Counted from the first letter of the stretch, positions 11,206-23,116 are shown. The stretch is DNA of 64,000 bases from Phaeosaccion multiseriatum (GCA_965112735.1 OZ218964.1:806001-870000); one strand, 5' to 3'. The notes: generated by a model not told the origin, from the letters alone. Program-made: numbers and translations.

Positions 11206-12936
11206 TCAGCCTTCTGCACCTCCTCCTCCTCCTTTTCCTCCCCCCCCTGCTGCTGGATGCTCACACACTGCTCTTGCTGCCGCTGCCGCCGCCGCCGCCG
11301 CCGTAGTGGCAGATGGCCCCCTAGGCGCTTCGCCTCCTCCCCATTCCCTCGCCGGCTCCTTCTGGTACGTCTCTTTGTCGCCGTACACCACGCCCTTGGG
11401 TCTGCGCGCTAGTCTCGCTGCCCGTATGGCTTCGTCGACGGCGGATTTGTCGATGAACACGCCCCGCGCCCTCTTGTGGCGGCGCTTCTGAAATACTGGT
11501 CTCAAAAGCAAGCAAGAAGAAGAAGAGCAAGCCGAAGAAGACAAAAAAACAAGAACAAAGGAGAGGTTGTCCCGTCAACGTAGGTGGAGAAGAGAGATTA
11601 GAGAGCACGAGAAGAGAGAGAGAAGAAGAAGAAGAAGCCGCCTCACACATCCGCACACAGAGGACGAGAGCCGCAGGCTGTCGGTCGGTCAGTCAGTCAG
11701 TCAGTCAGCCAGTCATTCTGTCTGTCTTGCATGGCTGTCTATCTATCCGTTGATCTCTCTCACGCTACACACTTGCGTGGTACTCATTCTCACCGCATTT
11801 GTCATCCACGAATATGTCAAAGACATGTGCGTCAGGCCTGCTGTCGGGGCTGACTTCCAGAATGGAGCGCTGAATGATCACGTCTGGGTGGGCCCCCTTA
11901 GTGGTCACAAAAAGGAGGGCAAAATGGTGAGCAATATGTCAGCAGGGAGGGGAGGGGTAAGCGGAAAGCGGGTTGGTGGGTTGGTGGTCGCCAAGCGCGG
12001 TGCTCGGAGGGCGGTCACCTTGATGATCTTGGCCGCAGCTTGACAGATCTGAATACGAACACAGAAAGAAAGGAGGGGAAGATAGTAACGTGGCTATGAG
12101 CAGGGAGAAACGCTTTGTTCGAGAAGGGGACACAATTGGTGGGGTTAGTGGTCACCAAGTGTAGTGCTCCTGGGAGAATGGAAGAGGGAACCAAGTCATC
12201 AAGACTGAACTCAACCCTTCCCGTGGATCACTCGCATTCCCACCTCTTTGTATCCCGCCCCGCCGGTGTACCTGTGGGCGTAGAGAAAGGGAAGGCAAGG
12301 TGAGTGCGTGTGTGTGAGAGAGAGAGAGAGATCGAGAACTTGTGATACTTACTCGATGGTCACCTTCACTCTTTTCTCCTGCATTGAGAGGTACTTCTTG
12401 AGGGTCATGGGCGGAGAGAAGCGAAAGGGTGGGGCTCCCATCTTGTCCGTAGACGCTTCATTCACGTACGCAAGCAGGGACACACAGCGGGCAAAAAACG
12501 CACAAACACACACACACACACACACAGAACGTGATGAGAACGAGAAAAGATATGCTTCGTTCGCACACACAGCAAAGAGAGGGACAACACGCGGGCAACA
12601 TAAGGGATGAGAACGGAACTACCCGTTTAATCTACACATTTAGTCCAAGAGCCTTCCAAAGGCGACAAAAGCCTCACCGTCAAAAAGCTCTACCAGCGGA
12701 ACAGGCGGAGGGTCTGAAAGACCACAGCGGTCTACGCCAGAGACTTCGTCTCTGTGTCTCTCATCCGCCTTCCCCTTTCCCCATGACCAAGGCATCCTTC
12801 TTTTCTTCGTCGCCGCCTCGCCAGCTGTTCGGCATCGAGCAAGCCGATGTGGACGAGCCCCTCCCCCCGTGAAGCTCAGAGCGGGCACGTAGGCGGCTAG
12901 GAGGCCGGCTGTAATCAGGCAGCATGAGGCTTTCAT
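11206..12936 (-). CDS. plastid-targeted Rdx (SelW/SelT/SelH-type) fold protein lacking the CxxC/CxxU motif
   Basis: Six exons (12936-12678, 12455-12353, 12271-12244, 12048-12019, 11896-11794, 11495-11206) join with matching phases to give 270 aa. Exons 3 and 4 are only 28 and 30 nt. The N-terminus (MKASCCLITAGLLAAYVPALS, then FTGG) is a bipartite plastid signal. The core follows the Rdx layout: KRVKVTIEYTGGAGYKEICQ, a helix AAAKIIK, HPDVIIQRSILEVSPD, VFDIFVDDKCVFQKRR and GVFIDKSAVDEAI. In SelW-type proteins the loop after the first strand carries CxxU or CxxC; here the same place reads TGGA, so both redox residues are gone. The tail is Ala/Gly-rich. Rdx proteins are thioredoxin-like; a non-redox role in the plastid is inference. 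Confidence 0.75.
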
Positions 12937-13343
12937 ATTCCCTTTGAGGAGAGAGAGAGACAGACGGGAAGGGGCCGGACTACTGTATACGGCGGCAAGT
13001 CCACACCTGACGTCTCAGTTTCAGTGTCCCCACCCCCCGCAAAAAAAAAAAAAGGAGGAGGATTGCGGTGCCCTATACCTCCCTCCACACAGCGGCGGGA
13101 TAGGCCCGCCGCGGATCTCTGGGGCTAAGGAACTCCGTGCTTGTGGGGCGAGCACAACGGGCCTTGCTGTGTGCCTAGGAGAGGAGGGGGGCGCGGGGCC
13201 ACTGGGCGAAAAAGTCAGTTGGCAAATGGCGGGAAGCGACGCAAGCCTACAGCCAGGACCTGTCGAGAGACAAGGGCAAGGGGGAAAGATCCTCTCCTGT
13301 GCGAGGTGTGCCACTACCAGCTGTTAAGGGGAAGAGGTGAGAG
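12937..13343. promoter_or_regulatory. divergent intergenic region
   Basis: It separates the starts of the minus-strand Rdx-like gene and the plus-strand gene at 13344 by 407 nt. It contains a poly-A run near 13040. No core promoter element is certain. Confidence 0.35.
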
Positions 13344-15008
13344 ATGCCAGTCAAGGATCAGTACGAGCACGGACCGGAGCACCAGCAGAAACTGCCTCGG
13401 CTTGAGCATGAGCAGCAGCTGCAGCAGCCGCAGTCACCCCCTCTGCTGAGCACTCCGAGGAGGACACCATCATCCAGCGGAAGAGCTTTTGCGGTCTGGG
13501 GGCAGCACGGCGATCCCGTGGGCGGCATGCTTCCCACCTTTGCCCAACGTGGCGGCGACCAGCGGGCAAGGGAGACCACGTACACGCAGTTTCTCTCCCC
13601 CTTTAGTACGTCTCCCATCCGCGGGCCCACGTGCCGTCCTGGCAGCGGCGCTAGAGGAGTGGAGAACCAGAATGTCCTGCCCGGACCCGGGACTGAAGAG
13701 GCGGCCTTGAGGTGCTTGCCGAGTACCTGTGGTCCGTTGCCGCAGGCGGCGGGGGGGGAGATGCATGACCAGGGAGGACGGGCGGCCCGACTACCGGCGC
13801 TCACCCCTCCCAGGCACTCAACACGTGTGCCTCAGCAGGCCTTCCACCACCACCACCACCACCAGCGGCAGCAGCAGCTGGTACAGCCTCACTTCGTCAC
13901 GCCGCCAGGGGGGGTGCTCAAACACGCAGCCGATCACTGGCGGCAGCAGCAAGAGCAGCAGCTGGAGAGTGTGGGTCTTCCCGAGGATCGGGAGGGCTTT
14001 CGTCAGCCTAACCCTGGAGCACAAGAGGCGACGATCGAGGGGTTGGACAGGATGCGATCAGACGCGGTGTTTCTTGCCCATGGACTTCACTCTTCTTCCA
14101 ATAATGCCATGTACAGGGGCGAGGAGAGGAGCCGTGGAGGAGGAGGAGGAGGAGAGGGGGGGAGACTCGGCCATGGAAAGGGACGCGGTCAGTACGTGGA
14201 GGTCTCTCCCGTGCTCAGCCTCGCCGGTTCGAGGGGCTTGAGGGGCGGAGAGCGGCGGAGGCATGGCGCTGGGAAGGGCGTGGGTCTTGAGGTATCGCCC
14301 ATCGTCAAGGCCGCCAAGAGAAAGGAAATGTCGCCCGTGCCAATTCACCCACCGATGGATGACGGTAAGCAGGCGTGTGTTACTATTTGTTCCTTTCGCT
14401 CACTCTTTCTCTCCTCCCCCCCTCCCTCTCTCTCTCTGGCGCGCTCTCTCTCTTGCTAGCCTAATGCCCTTTTCTTTCCTCCTTCCTCTTGGGTCTGTGG
14501 TTATCCCACGTTCCCTATCCCTGGACCTTTCCATCCCTCAGGCTCCAGTCCGCGCCCCCTCCGCCGCTGCCAAAGCATCCTAGCGGGCAAGAGGAAAGAG
14601 CCAGCGCAGGGACGCCTCGTGCGGCGGAGCAGAGTCACCAAACGTAAGATCCGAATCTCGCCAGGAAAGATCACGCCGCTCCCAGCCTTCCCAGAGGAGG
14701 AGGAGGCGGGGGAAAGCACCGAGGATGACCGAGGAGACGACGATGGCAAAGAGGACGAGGAGCGGGGGGAGATGGAGGAGGAGGAGGAGGAGGAGGAGGA
14801 GGAGGAGGAGGAGGAGATGGAGCACCACCCCGCACAGCCGAGAGAGGAGGAGGAGCGCTTGCTGGAGTTTTATTCCTCCATCTATCTCCGGACCGGGGTG
14901 GATCTTTCTCCCGGGGTGGGATTGGAGCATTCGCCCGGGGTGGAGCATTCTCCGGGTGCGCTCCCACCGGGGAAGCGGTGCAAGCTTACGAGGTCTATGA
15001 CGCTTTGA
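13344..15008 (+). CDS. low-complexity protein of unknown function
   Basis: Two exons, 13344..14364 and 14542..15008, join in phase 1 (GTAAGC donor, CCCTCAG acceptor) to give 495 aa. The protein is rich in Gln, His, Gly and Arg, with a His run (FHHHHHHQRQQQ), then SPV/SPI motifs (EVSPVLSL, EVSPIVKAAKRK, KEMSPVPI). After a basic patch (RRSRVTKRKIRISPGKI) come an acidic run of about 15 Glu and LSPGV/HSPGV repeats. Basic clusters and SP motifs would fit a nuclear or phosphorylated protein, but this is only inference. No domain is recognised. Sequence outside the simple runs and the clean intron support it as a gene. Confidence 0.55.
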
Positions 15009-15554
15009 CGTGCGGCCCAAAGGGATGGGGGGAAAGGAAGGCTGGGAGGGGAGAGGGCAGGGGAGAAGAGGATGACGGAGCAGGAGAACGAGCGAGGGTA
15101 GGAAGCGCGGCTCTTAAGTGGGCCGCGCTTTGGGCAGAGCGTGAGACGACTGAGTGCGTCGGAGAGTCAACCGATGCGGCGTTCCCAGGTGGTGCGCTGG
15201 ACACAAGTAAAGGATTAATAAACCTCCAATGAGGATGTTTTATGTAGACCTTTTAAAATATATCTGCACTACGCTACGCTACATGGGCATCCGCTACTGC
15301 TATACGCTACCGGGTGGCCAAGAAATAATGTGAATGTACATACGACCTTCTCACTGAGACTCTTCAGAGGTCTCACGCCGTCTCCAATGGACGTGCCATT
15401 GTCATATATCTACTTCCAATACTACGAATATTTCTCAGTACGGATATTCTACAAGCAATACAAGTATGTACTGTACAAGTACCTCAATAACGTTATCCAG
15501 GCTCTTCGTTCGTCTTTACCCCTCCACAGCCTTGCTCCTTGCTTTGCTCAGCTG
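15009..15554. other. convergent intergenic region
   Basis: This AT-richer stretch holds short direct repeats (ACGCTACGCTAC, CCGCTACTGCTATACGCTAC) around 15270..15310 and tandem TAC-rich words near 15410..15490. I see no gene. Confidence 0.4.
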
Positions 15555-15908
15555 CTATGCCACGCGTAGCGCGTGGTGGGTCTGAACCGGTGATCGTGGA
15601 GAAGGCGGGGGGCTGAGGGGGTCGGTGTCGGCCCGCTCACGTCTACGTTCCTCCTCGAGCTGCTCCTCCTTGCCCGTTCCGCACGAACAATCCACCTCCA
15701 TCTCCTCCTCCACGCCCTCCGGGATGACCGCCAAGCTTGATATAGAGCGGTAGAGGACGCTCCCGTCCGGGGCCACCCGATGAGCCCACTGCTCGACAGA
15801 AGGCGCTGGAGTCCTCTTACACCTTGCCATTTGTAGTTTGAAGTGATTCCACCCCATCAGTCCAAGGCTTGCGGCCAAGCACATCGTAGCCGCAACGGGC
15901 TCAGGCAT
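15555..15908 (-). CDS. small predicted membrane protein, unknown
   Basis: A single ATG-started frame codes 117 aa. Residues 5 to 20 (VAATMCLAASLGLMGW) could form one membrane segment, followed by a basic stretch (KLQMARCKR), a central region (VAPDGSVLYRSISSLAVIPE) and a charged Glu/Arg-rich tail. The layout resembles small single-span organelle proteins, but I recognise no family. It lies in the same orientation as the thioesterase gene, 746 nt beyond that gene's stop. A short intronless frame in GC-rich DNA could be spurious, hence moderate confidence. Confidence 0.4.
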   Translation of the reverse strand: MPEPVAATMCLAASLGLMGWNHFKLQMARCKRTPAPSVEQWAHRVAPDGSVLYRSISSLAVIPEGVEEEMEVDCSCGTGKEEQLEEERRRERADTDPLSPPPSPRSPVQTHHALRVA

Positions 15909-16654
15909 TAGCTCTGCCTCCCTTGCAGATGTACGTGCCCCTCCTGCACCACAGCTCCGCCCCCTTGCCCGCCCTTTCTATTGACTTCTGTTAGAAAGCG
16001 ACAAGATGGGTGCCGTGACTGCGAAAAGGCTGTGCAGTGACAACAGCAGGCTACCTACCCAGCGCAGAGTAGCAGAAAACTAATGTGGTGAGATGAAGGA
16101 AAGTCGTCACAGCTAAGAAAGGAGGGCTGTAGAGGGTTGGAGGTGCATTTTTTTGCCCCTTTGCTTTATCTTTCTGGCCTTCGGGAGCTTAGCGCTCTCT
16201 CACCAAATTTGAACTCACATCGTCACACGCGCACCATTAAGTCACTTATTTCCCTTCCCCGTAACCCCGCGCTTGGAATCCGACATGTGATTTACCCCCA
16301 CGCATCAGTCCATACGCATATGGGAGACGTGGTTATTTTCTTAACTCCGTCGTATCCTCTTCCTGCACCCTCGTCTCCGGCCCATAGTCCTTTCTATTCC
16401 CACGTAGCCGCTCCTCCGCAGTAAAAAATAAAAGGGTGTTGCTTGGCACGCTCTTCCGCCCAGGGGGGGGGGAGGCGGCACACTAAGCAACTTCCTGCAC
16501 CCTCGTCTCCGGCCCTTAAGTCTTTTCTATTCCCACGTAGCCGCTCCTCCGCAATAAAAGATAAAAAGGCTGTTGCTTAGCACGCTCGTCCACCCAGGGG
16601 GGGGGGGGGGCGGCACACACTAAGCAGTGGCACGTCACCTCTGAGGAGCAGATA
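15909..16654. other. intergenic region with an imperfect 132-bp duplication
   Basis: It lies between the small membrane protein start and the thioesterase stop. The right half is the tandem duplication listed separately. The left half has no clear feature. Confidence 0.4.
16359..16627. repeat. imperfect tandem duplication, unit about 132 bp
   Basis: Copies begin at 16359 and 16491 with CTTCCTGCACCCTCGTCTCC and share ATTCCCACGTAGCCGCTCCT, an A-rich segment, a G run and GGCACACTAAGCA. They differ by scattered substitutions and short indels. The array lies just past the 3' end of the thioesterase gene. Confidence 0.9.
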
Positions 16655-18406
16655 CTAACATGGAGCAGCGCTGCTGCTGGTGCTATTACTACTGTTGCTG
16701 CGGTCGAGGCGCTCCACCACCCACGCGGGCAAGGACGAGAGCTGCTTCTCAGCCGCAGATACGCACAGCAGCCCTACCTCGCAGTGCGCCAACAGCACCT
16801 CCTCCTCTTCCTCTTCACCCTCCTCGCCCTCCTCGCCGCGGCTGCTGCTGGTGCCCCACAGGCTCTGGAAGCAGGAGATGTTGACGCGCCCGGCCTTGAA
16901 GGCAGACTTGACCGTCAGCTTCCCCATGGCACCCCCAATGGAGGTGGCGTCTACTCTGAGGTTTGTGATTTTCGCCACCACCAGGCTTACTTGGTCTTGC
17001 TCAAAGAGACGCTTCAGGCCCTCCGCAGGGGTGCCCAGCGACAAGGTCCGGACTCTCTCAAAGTAGCTCAGCACCGAGTGGGCGAGGATGCGCCCGTCGC
17101 TGTCCATTTCGTCGTGAAACACAGTCACATCGTGCAACACAGACTCCTGAAGGTACGAGGCGCTCAGCAGCCCCTGCTCTGTCACACCTGAGTCCACCTT
17201 GCTTCCTCCTGAGTCCACCTTGCTTCCTCCTCCTCCTCCTCCTCCTCCTCCTCCTCCTCCTCCTCCTCCTCCTTCTTCTTCTTCTTGAGCGCGTGACAAG
17301 ACATCAGAGGGCAGGGGCTCACCGCCGAAGGACACGTAGACAAGGGCGCTGATAAACACCTCCGCAGCTGGGGGGGGTGCCTCCTCTTCTCCTCCTTCTC
17401 CTCCTTCTCCTCCGGGGGGGGAGGCAGCGGCCTTGCGGCGGATAACCACTTCCCACTGGGAGCAGTGCTGCTCGGGGAGGATGTGCAGCAGCTTGCCGCA
17501 CACCTCAATCTCCTCTCCCAGCCTGAGGAAGCACAGGGGAAGAGTCGCGGGGAGGGAGCGCTGGGGTGGGGGGGCAGGTATGCAAGAGGGGGGTGTGCCC
17601 GAGTAGTTTGCGCGGGTGGAGGGCGCCATTTCTTCCTGCACTCGCCCGCCCCAGCTTTCTCTCCAGCAGCTCTTCTTGCGTGTGCATTCCTCTTCTTACG
17701 TTGCTGCTTGTCGAAACTTCATATTGTCGACGGCGTACAGCGTGATGGGACCTGCGTGAGCAACACACCACAAGGAGACACAAGCAGAGCAGAGCATCGG
17801 CATGGGGGAGGGGGGGGAGATTCAGACGAGGACCGCGAGGACCCTCTGCACAGCCCGTCTCTGCATGGTGGATGGATGGCTTCACTGCCCACCTCTGCAC
17901 AGAGAGCGAGAGAACGGTTCCTCACGTGGGCGCTGCTCACCGTTTCCGAAGCCCCAGAACACCTCCATAGCCCTCTTGATGAACTTGAGGTAGTTGGCGT
18001 GGTACACGATCCCGTACATATCTACACACACGCACAAGGCAGCCGTTTTGTTGGGCGTTCGACAAAGGAAGGATAGGAGCGAGCACATGGAAAAAGAAAA
18101 AAAAACTGTCCCTGCTCCCGCACCTGTATCTTCGATGAAGACCATCTTTGACACTGCAAAGGAAGGTGGTGTCTCTAGTTTCATTGTGGGCGCTTCTCCC
18201 CCCGCGTGTGCCTGGCTCCCAACTCTCGTCCTCCTCCCAGTTGTTCTGCCGTTGTCTATGGTCATGCTCTTCCGTAGCTGCCCACTCAACCCTCTCTCAG
18301 CCCCCCGTCCAGTGCTGCCGAGACCGAGACCAACAAGAAAGGCATCACAGACTTGTAGAATGGAAAGCAGCGTCAGCAGCAGCACCACCACGTGGTGCTG
18401 CTGCAT
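16655..18406 (-). CDS. plastid-targeted double-hotdog (4HBT-like) acyl thioesterase
   Basis: Four exons (18406-18124, 18021-17941, 17751-17700, 17522-16655) join with consistent phases to give 427 aa. The ATG at 18406 starts MQQHHVVVLLLTLLSILQVC followed by DA|FLVGLG, a bipartite plastid signal with Phe at the cleavage point. The first hotdog domain reads EDTDMYGIVYHANYLKFIKR, the 4HBT-type active-site helix with its Asp. It continues through ITLYAVDNMKFRQA, GEEIEVCGKLL and a final strand (EVFISALVYVSF). A Glu/Gly-rich linker leads to a second hotdog domain: VFHDEMDSDGRILAHSVLSY, with VSLVVAKITNLRVD, LTVKSAFKAG and LLAHCEVGLLCV. Members of this superfamily hydrolyse acyl-CoA or acyl-ACP thioesters, so a role in releasing fatty acids in the plastid is likely. 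It does not show a FatA/FatB signature that I can recognise. Substrate is unknown. Confidence 0.8.
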
Positions 18407-18887
18407 CTTTTGAGTCTCACCCAACGTAGGAAGGCCCAGCCCTATAGGGAGAAGGGAACGAGAGTGAGCAAGAAGGCTTCTTCCCCTCAAGGAAAAGAGG
18501 GGGCGAGACAAGCACAGTAAAAGAGATAAGCTTGGAGGGAAGGAGGGGAAGAGAGAGAGAGCGCAAGTGAGAGGGGAAGTAAAACGCGGATGAGGTATAA
18601 AATGATCGAACGGGGGTACTTCGGGCGTTGGTTGTCGAATTCACAGAACGCGGAAATGATGGGGTGATGACCAAACATGGGGGAGAGGGGAAGACAGAAG
18701 AGGACATCATACGTACCACTCTATCAGAGGAACGAGTAGCCAGCGGGCGGACAGGAGGAGAAGAAAAAGTAGCAGCAGCAGACACAAAAGACCAAAAGAT
18801 TGTGAGTAGCAGATTCTGTAACGGCACAACCACGCCGGACTGGAAGAAAGCAGCAGCAGAAGAAAAAGGATAAGCATAAAGATAAGC

Positions 18888-18938
<51 letters not shown>

Positions 18939-19102
18939 GGGAGAAACAGCAACAGGAAGGAGGAGGAGAAAAAGCTCATCAGATCCTTTCGCTACAACTA
19001 TTGGTGGGGAGAGTACCGAATGTGTATGACAGAGGCCTTGCCCGATGAGGTACGGTCGGAGGGAGAGGCTTAATTGAGAGGGGGGGAAGGAGAGGGTGGG
19101 GC
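18407..19102. promoter_or_regulatory. divergent intergenic region
   Basis: It separates the thioesterase and ubiquitin protease start codons. It includes an AGC/AAC (CAG-type) run near 18890..18950. No defined promoter element is seen. Confidence 0.35.
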
Positions 19103-19882
19103 ATGTCGTTCGTGCGCAGCTCGATCAAGGCGGTCGGGACCTCTTCCAACAGCAGGAGGAGACCTAGCCGAGATGGAGTTCAGCAGCAGCAAGTCCAACA
19201 ACAGGGGACACACATCCCACGACTAGTTGATGGAGGACGCCCTGTTCTCCCCAGCGTCGGAAGCCTTAAGAGCAGTGTCAGCGGCTTCGGAAGGAGGTCC
19301 CTGACTTCCTCCTCGTCGGCACCAGCCCCACGGAGATGTAGTCAGCAACAGGACGAGGCAGCAAGTCAGCAACAGCCACAGGATGACCGAGACCTGCTCC
19401 GCGCTGCCACAAGCAGCAACAGTAGTACAAGTGGCAGTAGCAGCGGTAGTAGCAGCGGTCAAGTCCGAGCAAGTAGGGACAGCCGAGGGAGGAAGAGCAC
19501 AGTCGCCACCCCTCCTAGTGGGGCAAGAAGAGGGAGCTCTGCCACTGCTCGACCGGGCCGCTCCAGCGGTAGCGTGAGTAAGCTTCGAAGCCTTCGCCGA
19601 CTTCCTTCCACATCTTCACCATCCTCTTCGTCTTCTTCCTCCTCCTCCATGCAGTCGACGCCGCAACAGCAGCAGCATCAGCCCTCAAATTTCTCATCAT
19701 CAGTAGGCAGGACAGCATCAGCCACAGACACTCCCTCCTCGTCACCCCCCAGCACACGCACGAGAACACCTTCGGCCGCTCGGACATCTTGTGGGGGAGG
19801 CGCAGCAGAGCTCTCCGCCCCCTCTTGCAGCGTAGGCGGCGAGGGAGGTACATTCAGCAGCAGCTTAAGCGGCAGCAGTAGT

Positions 19883-19914
<32 letters not shown>

Positions 19915-20212
19915 CAGGGGGAGAAGCGCCAAACCGGCACCGCAACTGAGGATGGAAGACCTCAATTTAGAGGCCCACTCGAAAGGGCTGGTCACGGGCC
20001 TTTTGCGAGCGGCCGCTGCCTCCGGTAGCAGTAGCAAGTGCCTCGGTCTGGTGGGCTTGAACAACTTGGGCAATACGTGCTTCATGAACTCCGCTCTGCA
20101 GTGCCTTATAGCCACCAACCTGCTCAGCACCTTCTTCCTGACTAAGCAGCACGAGGTGAGGAGGGTCGCTACAAGCCTTGTACTTGGTTGCGGGGAAGGG
20201 AGAGAGATGAGA

Positions 20213-20303
<91 letters not shown>

Positions 20304-22654
20304 GGGACTTGCTCTTCTTCCTATCACCCTCCAGCACCTCTTCGCCTTGGCTTGTCCATCGTTGATCGACATGTGCGTGCTTATCTTGTCCTCGCGCCTC
20401 TTGGTTGGTTCGTCCTCCCCCCCCGCCCCCCGCCGTACCCAATCAACCCACCGACCCTCCCTCCCTCCCTCCCATCCTCCCCAACAGCCTATGCTGTGCA
20501 GCAGCAGCCCCTCGAAGGGCCACCTAGCCGAGGCCTTTGGATGCCTCCTGACGAAGATGGCAGCAGAAGCAAGCCACTCGTCCGTGTCCCCCAGCAACGT
20601 GAAACGCCTTGTGGCCCGCCTTGCCCCTCACTTCAGCGGCTACCAGCAGCACGACTCGCAAGAGTTCCTGCGCTATCTCCTGGACGGGTTGGGCGAGGAT
20701 CTCAACAGAGGAGGCAGCAGCACAAAAGTGGGTGCGAGGGCTGGTAGTAGTTGCACGGGAGGAAGTGTCGGCGGGGGGGGGGCGGGGGACAATAGTAGCA
20801 ACAGCAGCAGTGGTCGAGGAGGCAGCGGCGGAGGGGGTCGTGAAGTGTCGGTGAAGCAGAGAAGACTCTCTGAGGCGGAACTGGAGAGGCTGAAACCGTC
20901 AGAGCAGGCCGAGGTGAGTCTATAACACAGGCAGGGAGCTCGCTGTCTCTCGCTCTTTCTCTTTCTCTCTCGTTTCTCTGTCTTTCCTTCTCCCTCCATC
21001 TCGATTTCGATTTTTCTCGCCTTTCTCGTTTCTGTCTCTCTCGTGCCTCTCTCGCCTGTCTCTCATCTCTCTCACTCATCTCTTTCCTTCTCAACTCCCT
21101 CTCCTCTCTCCTCTCTCCCTCCCCCCTCCAGTACATTTGGTCGCAACACCTACTGCGCAACGACAGCGTAGTGTCATCCCTCTTCTATGGACAGCTGCGC
21201 AGTCGAGTGCGCTGCTGCACGTGTGAGCTTGAGTCCTTCTGTCACGACCCCTTCGTTGACTTGAGCGTACCCTTGCCGAAAAGCAGTCAGGTGTGTGAGT
21301 GTGGCAGCGGCTTGGGAGGAGCGAAATGCACCCCCAAACCTCCTGTTGGCCCAACCCCTGAATCTCCCCTGGGGGGTGGAACAAAAGGGCTCTGATTCTC
21401 GTTTGCTCTCGTTCGTGTGTGCGTGCGCGCGCATGCGAGTGTGCGAGAGTGGGAGTTTGCGCTTTGCCTAAGGTCCTGGGGAATGAATGACCACTCTCAC
21501 TGAACTCGCCTCTAAGCTCCACTCTTGACTTGTTGACTTACTGGCCACGACAGGGGCGCCCCTCACTCGGCGGTTCCCAGGGAGGGGTGGATGTTACGGA
21601 TTGCCTGCGGTCGTTCTGCAAGGAAGAGACACTCGACGGCGAGGAAAGGTGGGTCTATCAATGAGTCTATCGGCCTACCAGTCTATCAATTTGCCAGTCT
21701 AGCGGTCTACCGGTCTACCGGTCTATCGGTCTTCCGGCTTCTGTCCGTCTGTCGATCTATCGCACCGGGGAAAAGAAATCCCCTCCCTCCCTCATGCCCA
21801 GCACTCCAACTCGACCTCAGCCCCTCATTTCTGGCTTTGTCGGTCCTGCACGAACCTGACCTGCATCACCAACTGCTCCACCTGCTGCTGTATCACCAAC
21901 TGCTCCAACTCTCACCTCACAGATACATGTGCAGCAAGTGCAAGAAGCGGCGCAAGAGCCGCAAGCAGCTGGGCGTGTACCGCTTCCCCTCGCACCTCGT
22001 CATCCATCTCAAGCGCTTCCAGTATACGGAGCTCAGCCGCGACAAACTCACCACCAACATCTCCTTCCCTGTGCAAGGCTTAGGTGAGTGCCAGCTGTGG
22101 AGCTAAGTGCTGTGAAGGAGTGTGACCGCCTTGATGGCTTGCGTTGCTTGCTCTGCCTTGCTGTCTGACTTTGCCGCGCGGCTTTGACCCTAGGGACCCC
22201 CCCCCCTTCCGACCTCTCCCTCCCCCCCCCCTCCCCTCCCTCGCTCCCTTGCTTGTCACTCACAGACATGCGGCCGTACGCATGTGACAGTTACACTTCC
22301 TTCCAACAACTGCCCCCCATCTATGACCTATACGCTGTGTCCAATCACATCGGAGGTCTCAACGGCGGTCACTACACCGCACACTGCCTCAACGCCGCAG
22401 ACGGAAGGTCAGTGCTGTGGTGTATCAGCGACTTGATTTAAGGACTGATGCAGCTTCGTGGTTCAGGGGGCGTGCTTACTGAATGGAGACTGACCCATCC
22501 ACATCCACTTCCCTCCCTCCCTCCCTCCCTCCCTCCCTTTGACGTCAGGTGGTACACACACGACGACGACACTACGTCACCCATCGACGCTTCCCTCCTG
22601 TGCAGCGCCTCCGCCTATGTGCTCTTCTATCGCCTCCGAGGCATGAGGGCATGA
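19103..22654 (+). CDS. ubiquitin-specific protease (USP/UBP, C19)
   Basis: Seven exons (19103-20155, 20488-20913, 21132-21290, 21554-21648, 21923-22083, 22266-22407, 22549-22654) join in frame to give 713 aa. About 300 residues of Ser/Gln-rich sequence precede the catalytic domain. Cys box: GLNNLGNTCFMNSALQCL with the nucleophile Cys. His box: IGGLNGGHYTAHCLN. The third residue lies in WYTHDDD. Two CxxC pairs (RCCTC and YMCSKC) would bind zinc in the fingers, and HLVIHLKRFQY is the usual USP strand. A Gly/Ser-rich insert interrupts the domain after HDSQEFLRYLLDGL. The enzyme removes ubiquitin from substrates; the target is unknown. It resembles the USP4/8/UBP group more than single-exon forms. 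Confidence 0.9.
20220..20302 (+). repeat. (TG)n microsatellite near a splice donor
   Basis: About 40 TG dinucleotides lie 65 nt after the donor of intron 1 of the ubiquitin protease gene. Confidence 0.95.
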
Positions 22655-23074
22655 GGGCATGAGGGCCTGAGGGCCTCACCCTCCAGGCAGTGAGGAGGGC
22701 TTGGGCACTGTCTCCTATACGTACTCCTTGGCAGTGTCTCTCATCCATTGGTGAGTAGGGGCTTATCCTCAGGGCCTCTGCTGTGCCGTCCTCCCTCGGC
22801 AGTCGCAAGTCAAGTGCCTTCTTGACGGCACTTGCTAGCGGCGTTCATCCAAGGCCGGGAAGGGGGGGGGAGGGGATGCGATGGCAGCGGATGATCGTGT
22901 GATGTCACATGAAAGATGGGATGGCAGCAGACGGCAACGGAGAGGCAGCAGCTCTTCCTGGAAGGCTTGGAGAGAGAGCGGATCGGATTTGGGCCTCACC
23001 CCCCCCTTTGCCGCCATTGGGGCAAGCACACATACACACACAGGGAGTGTGTGTGAGAGAGAGAGAGAGTACAA

Positions 23075-23116
<42 letters not shown>

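Noticed and set aside
11567-12043. Plus-strand 158-codon frame
   Set aside because: It overlaps three well-phased minus-strand exons of the Rdx-like gene and has no domain.
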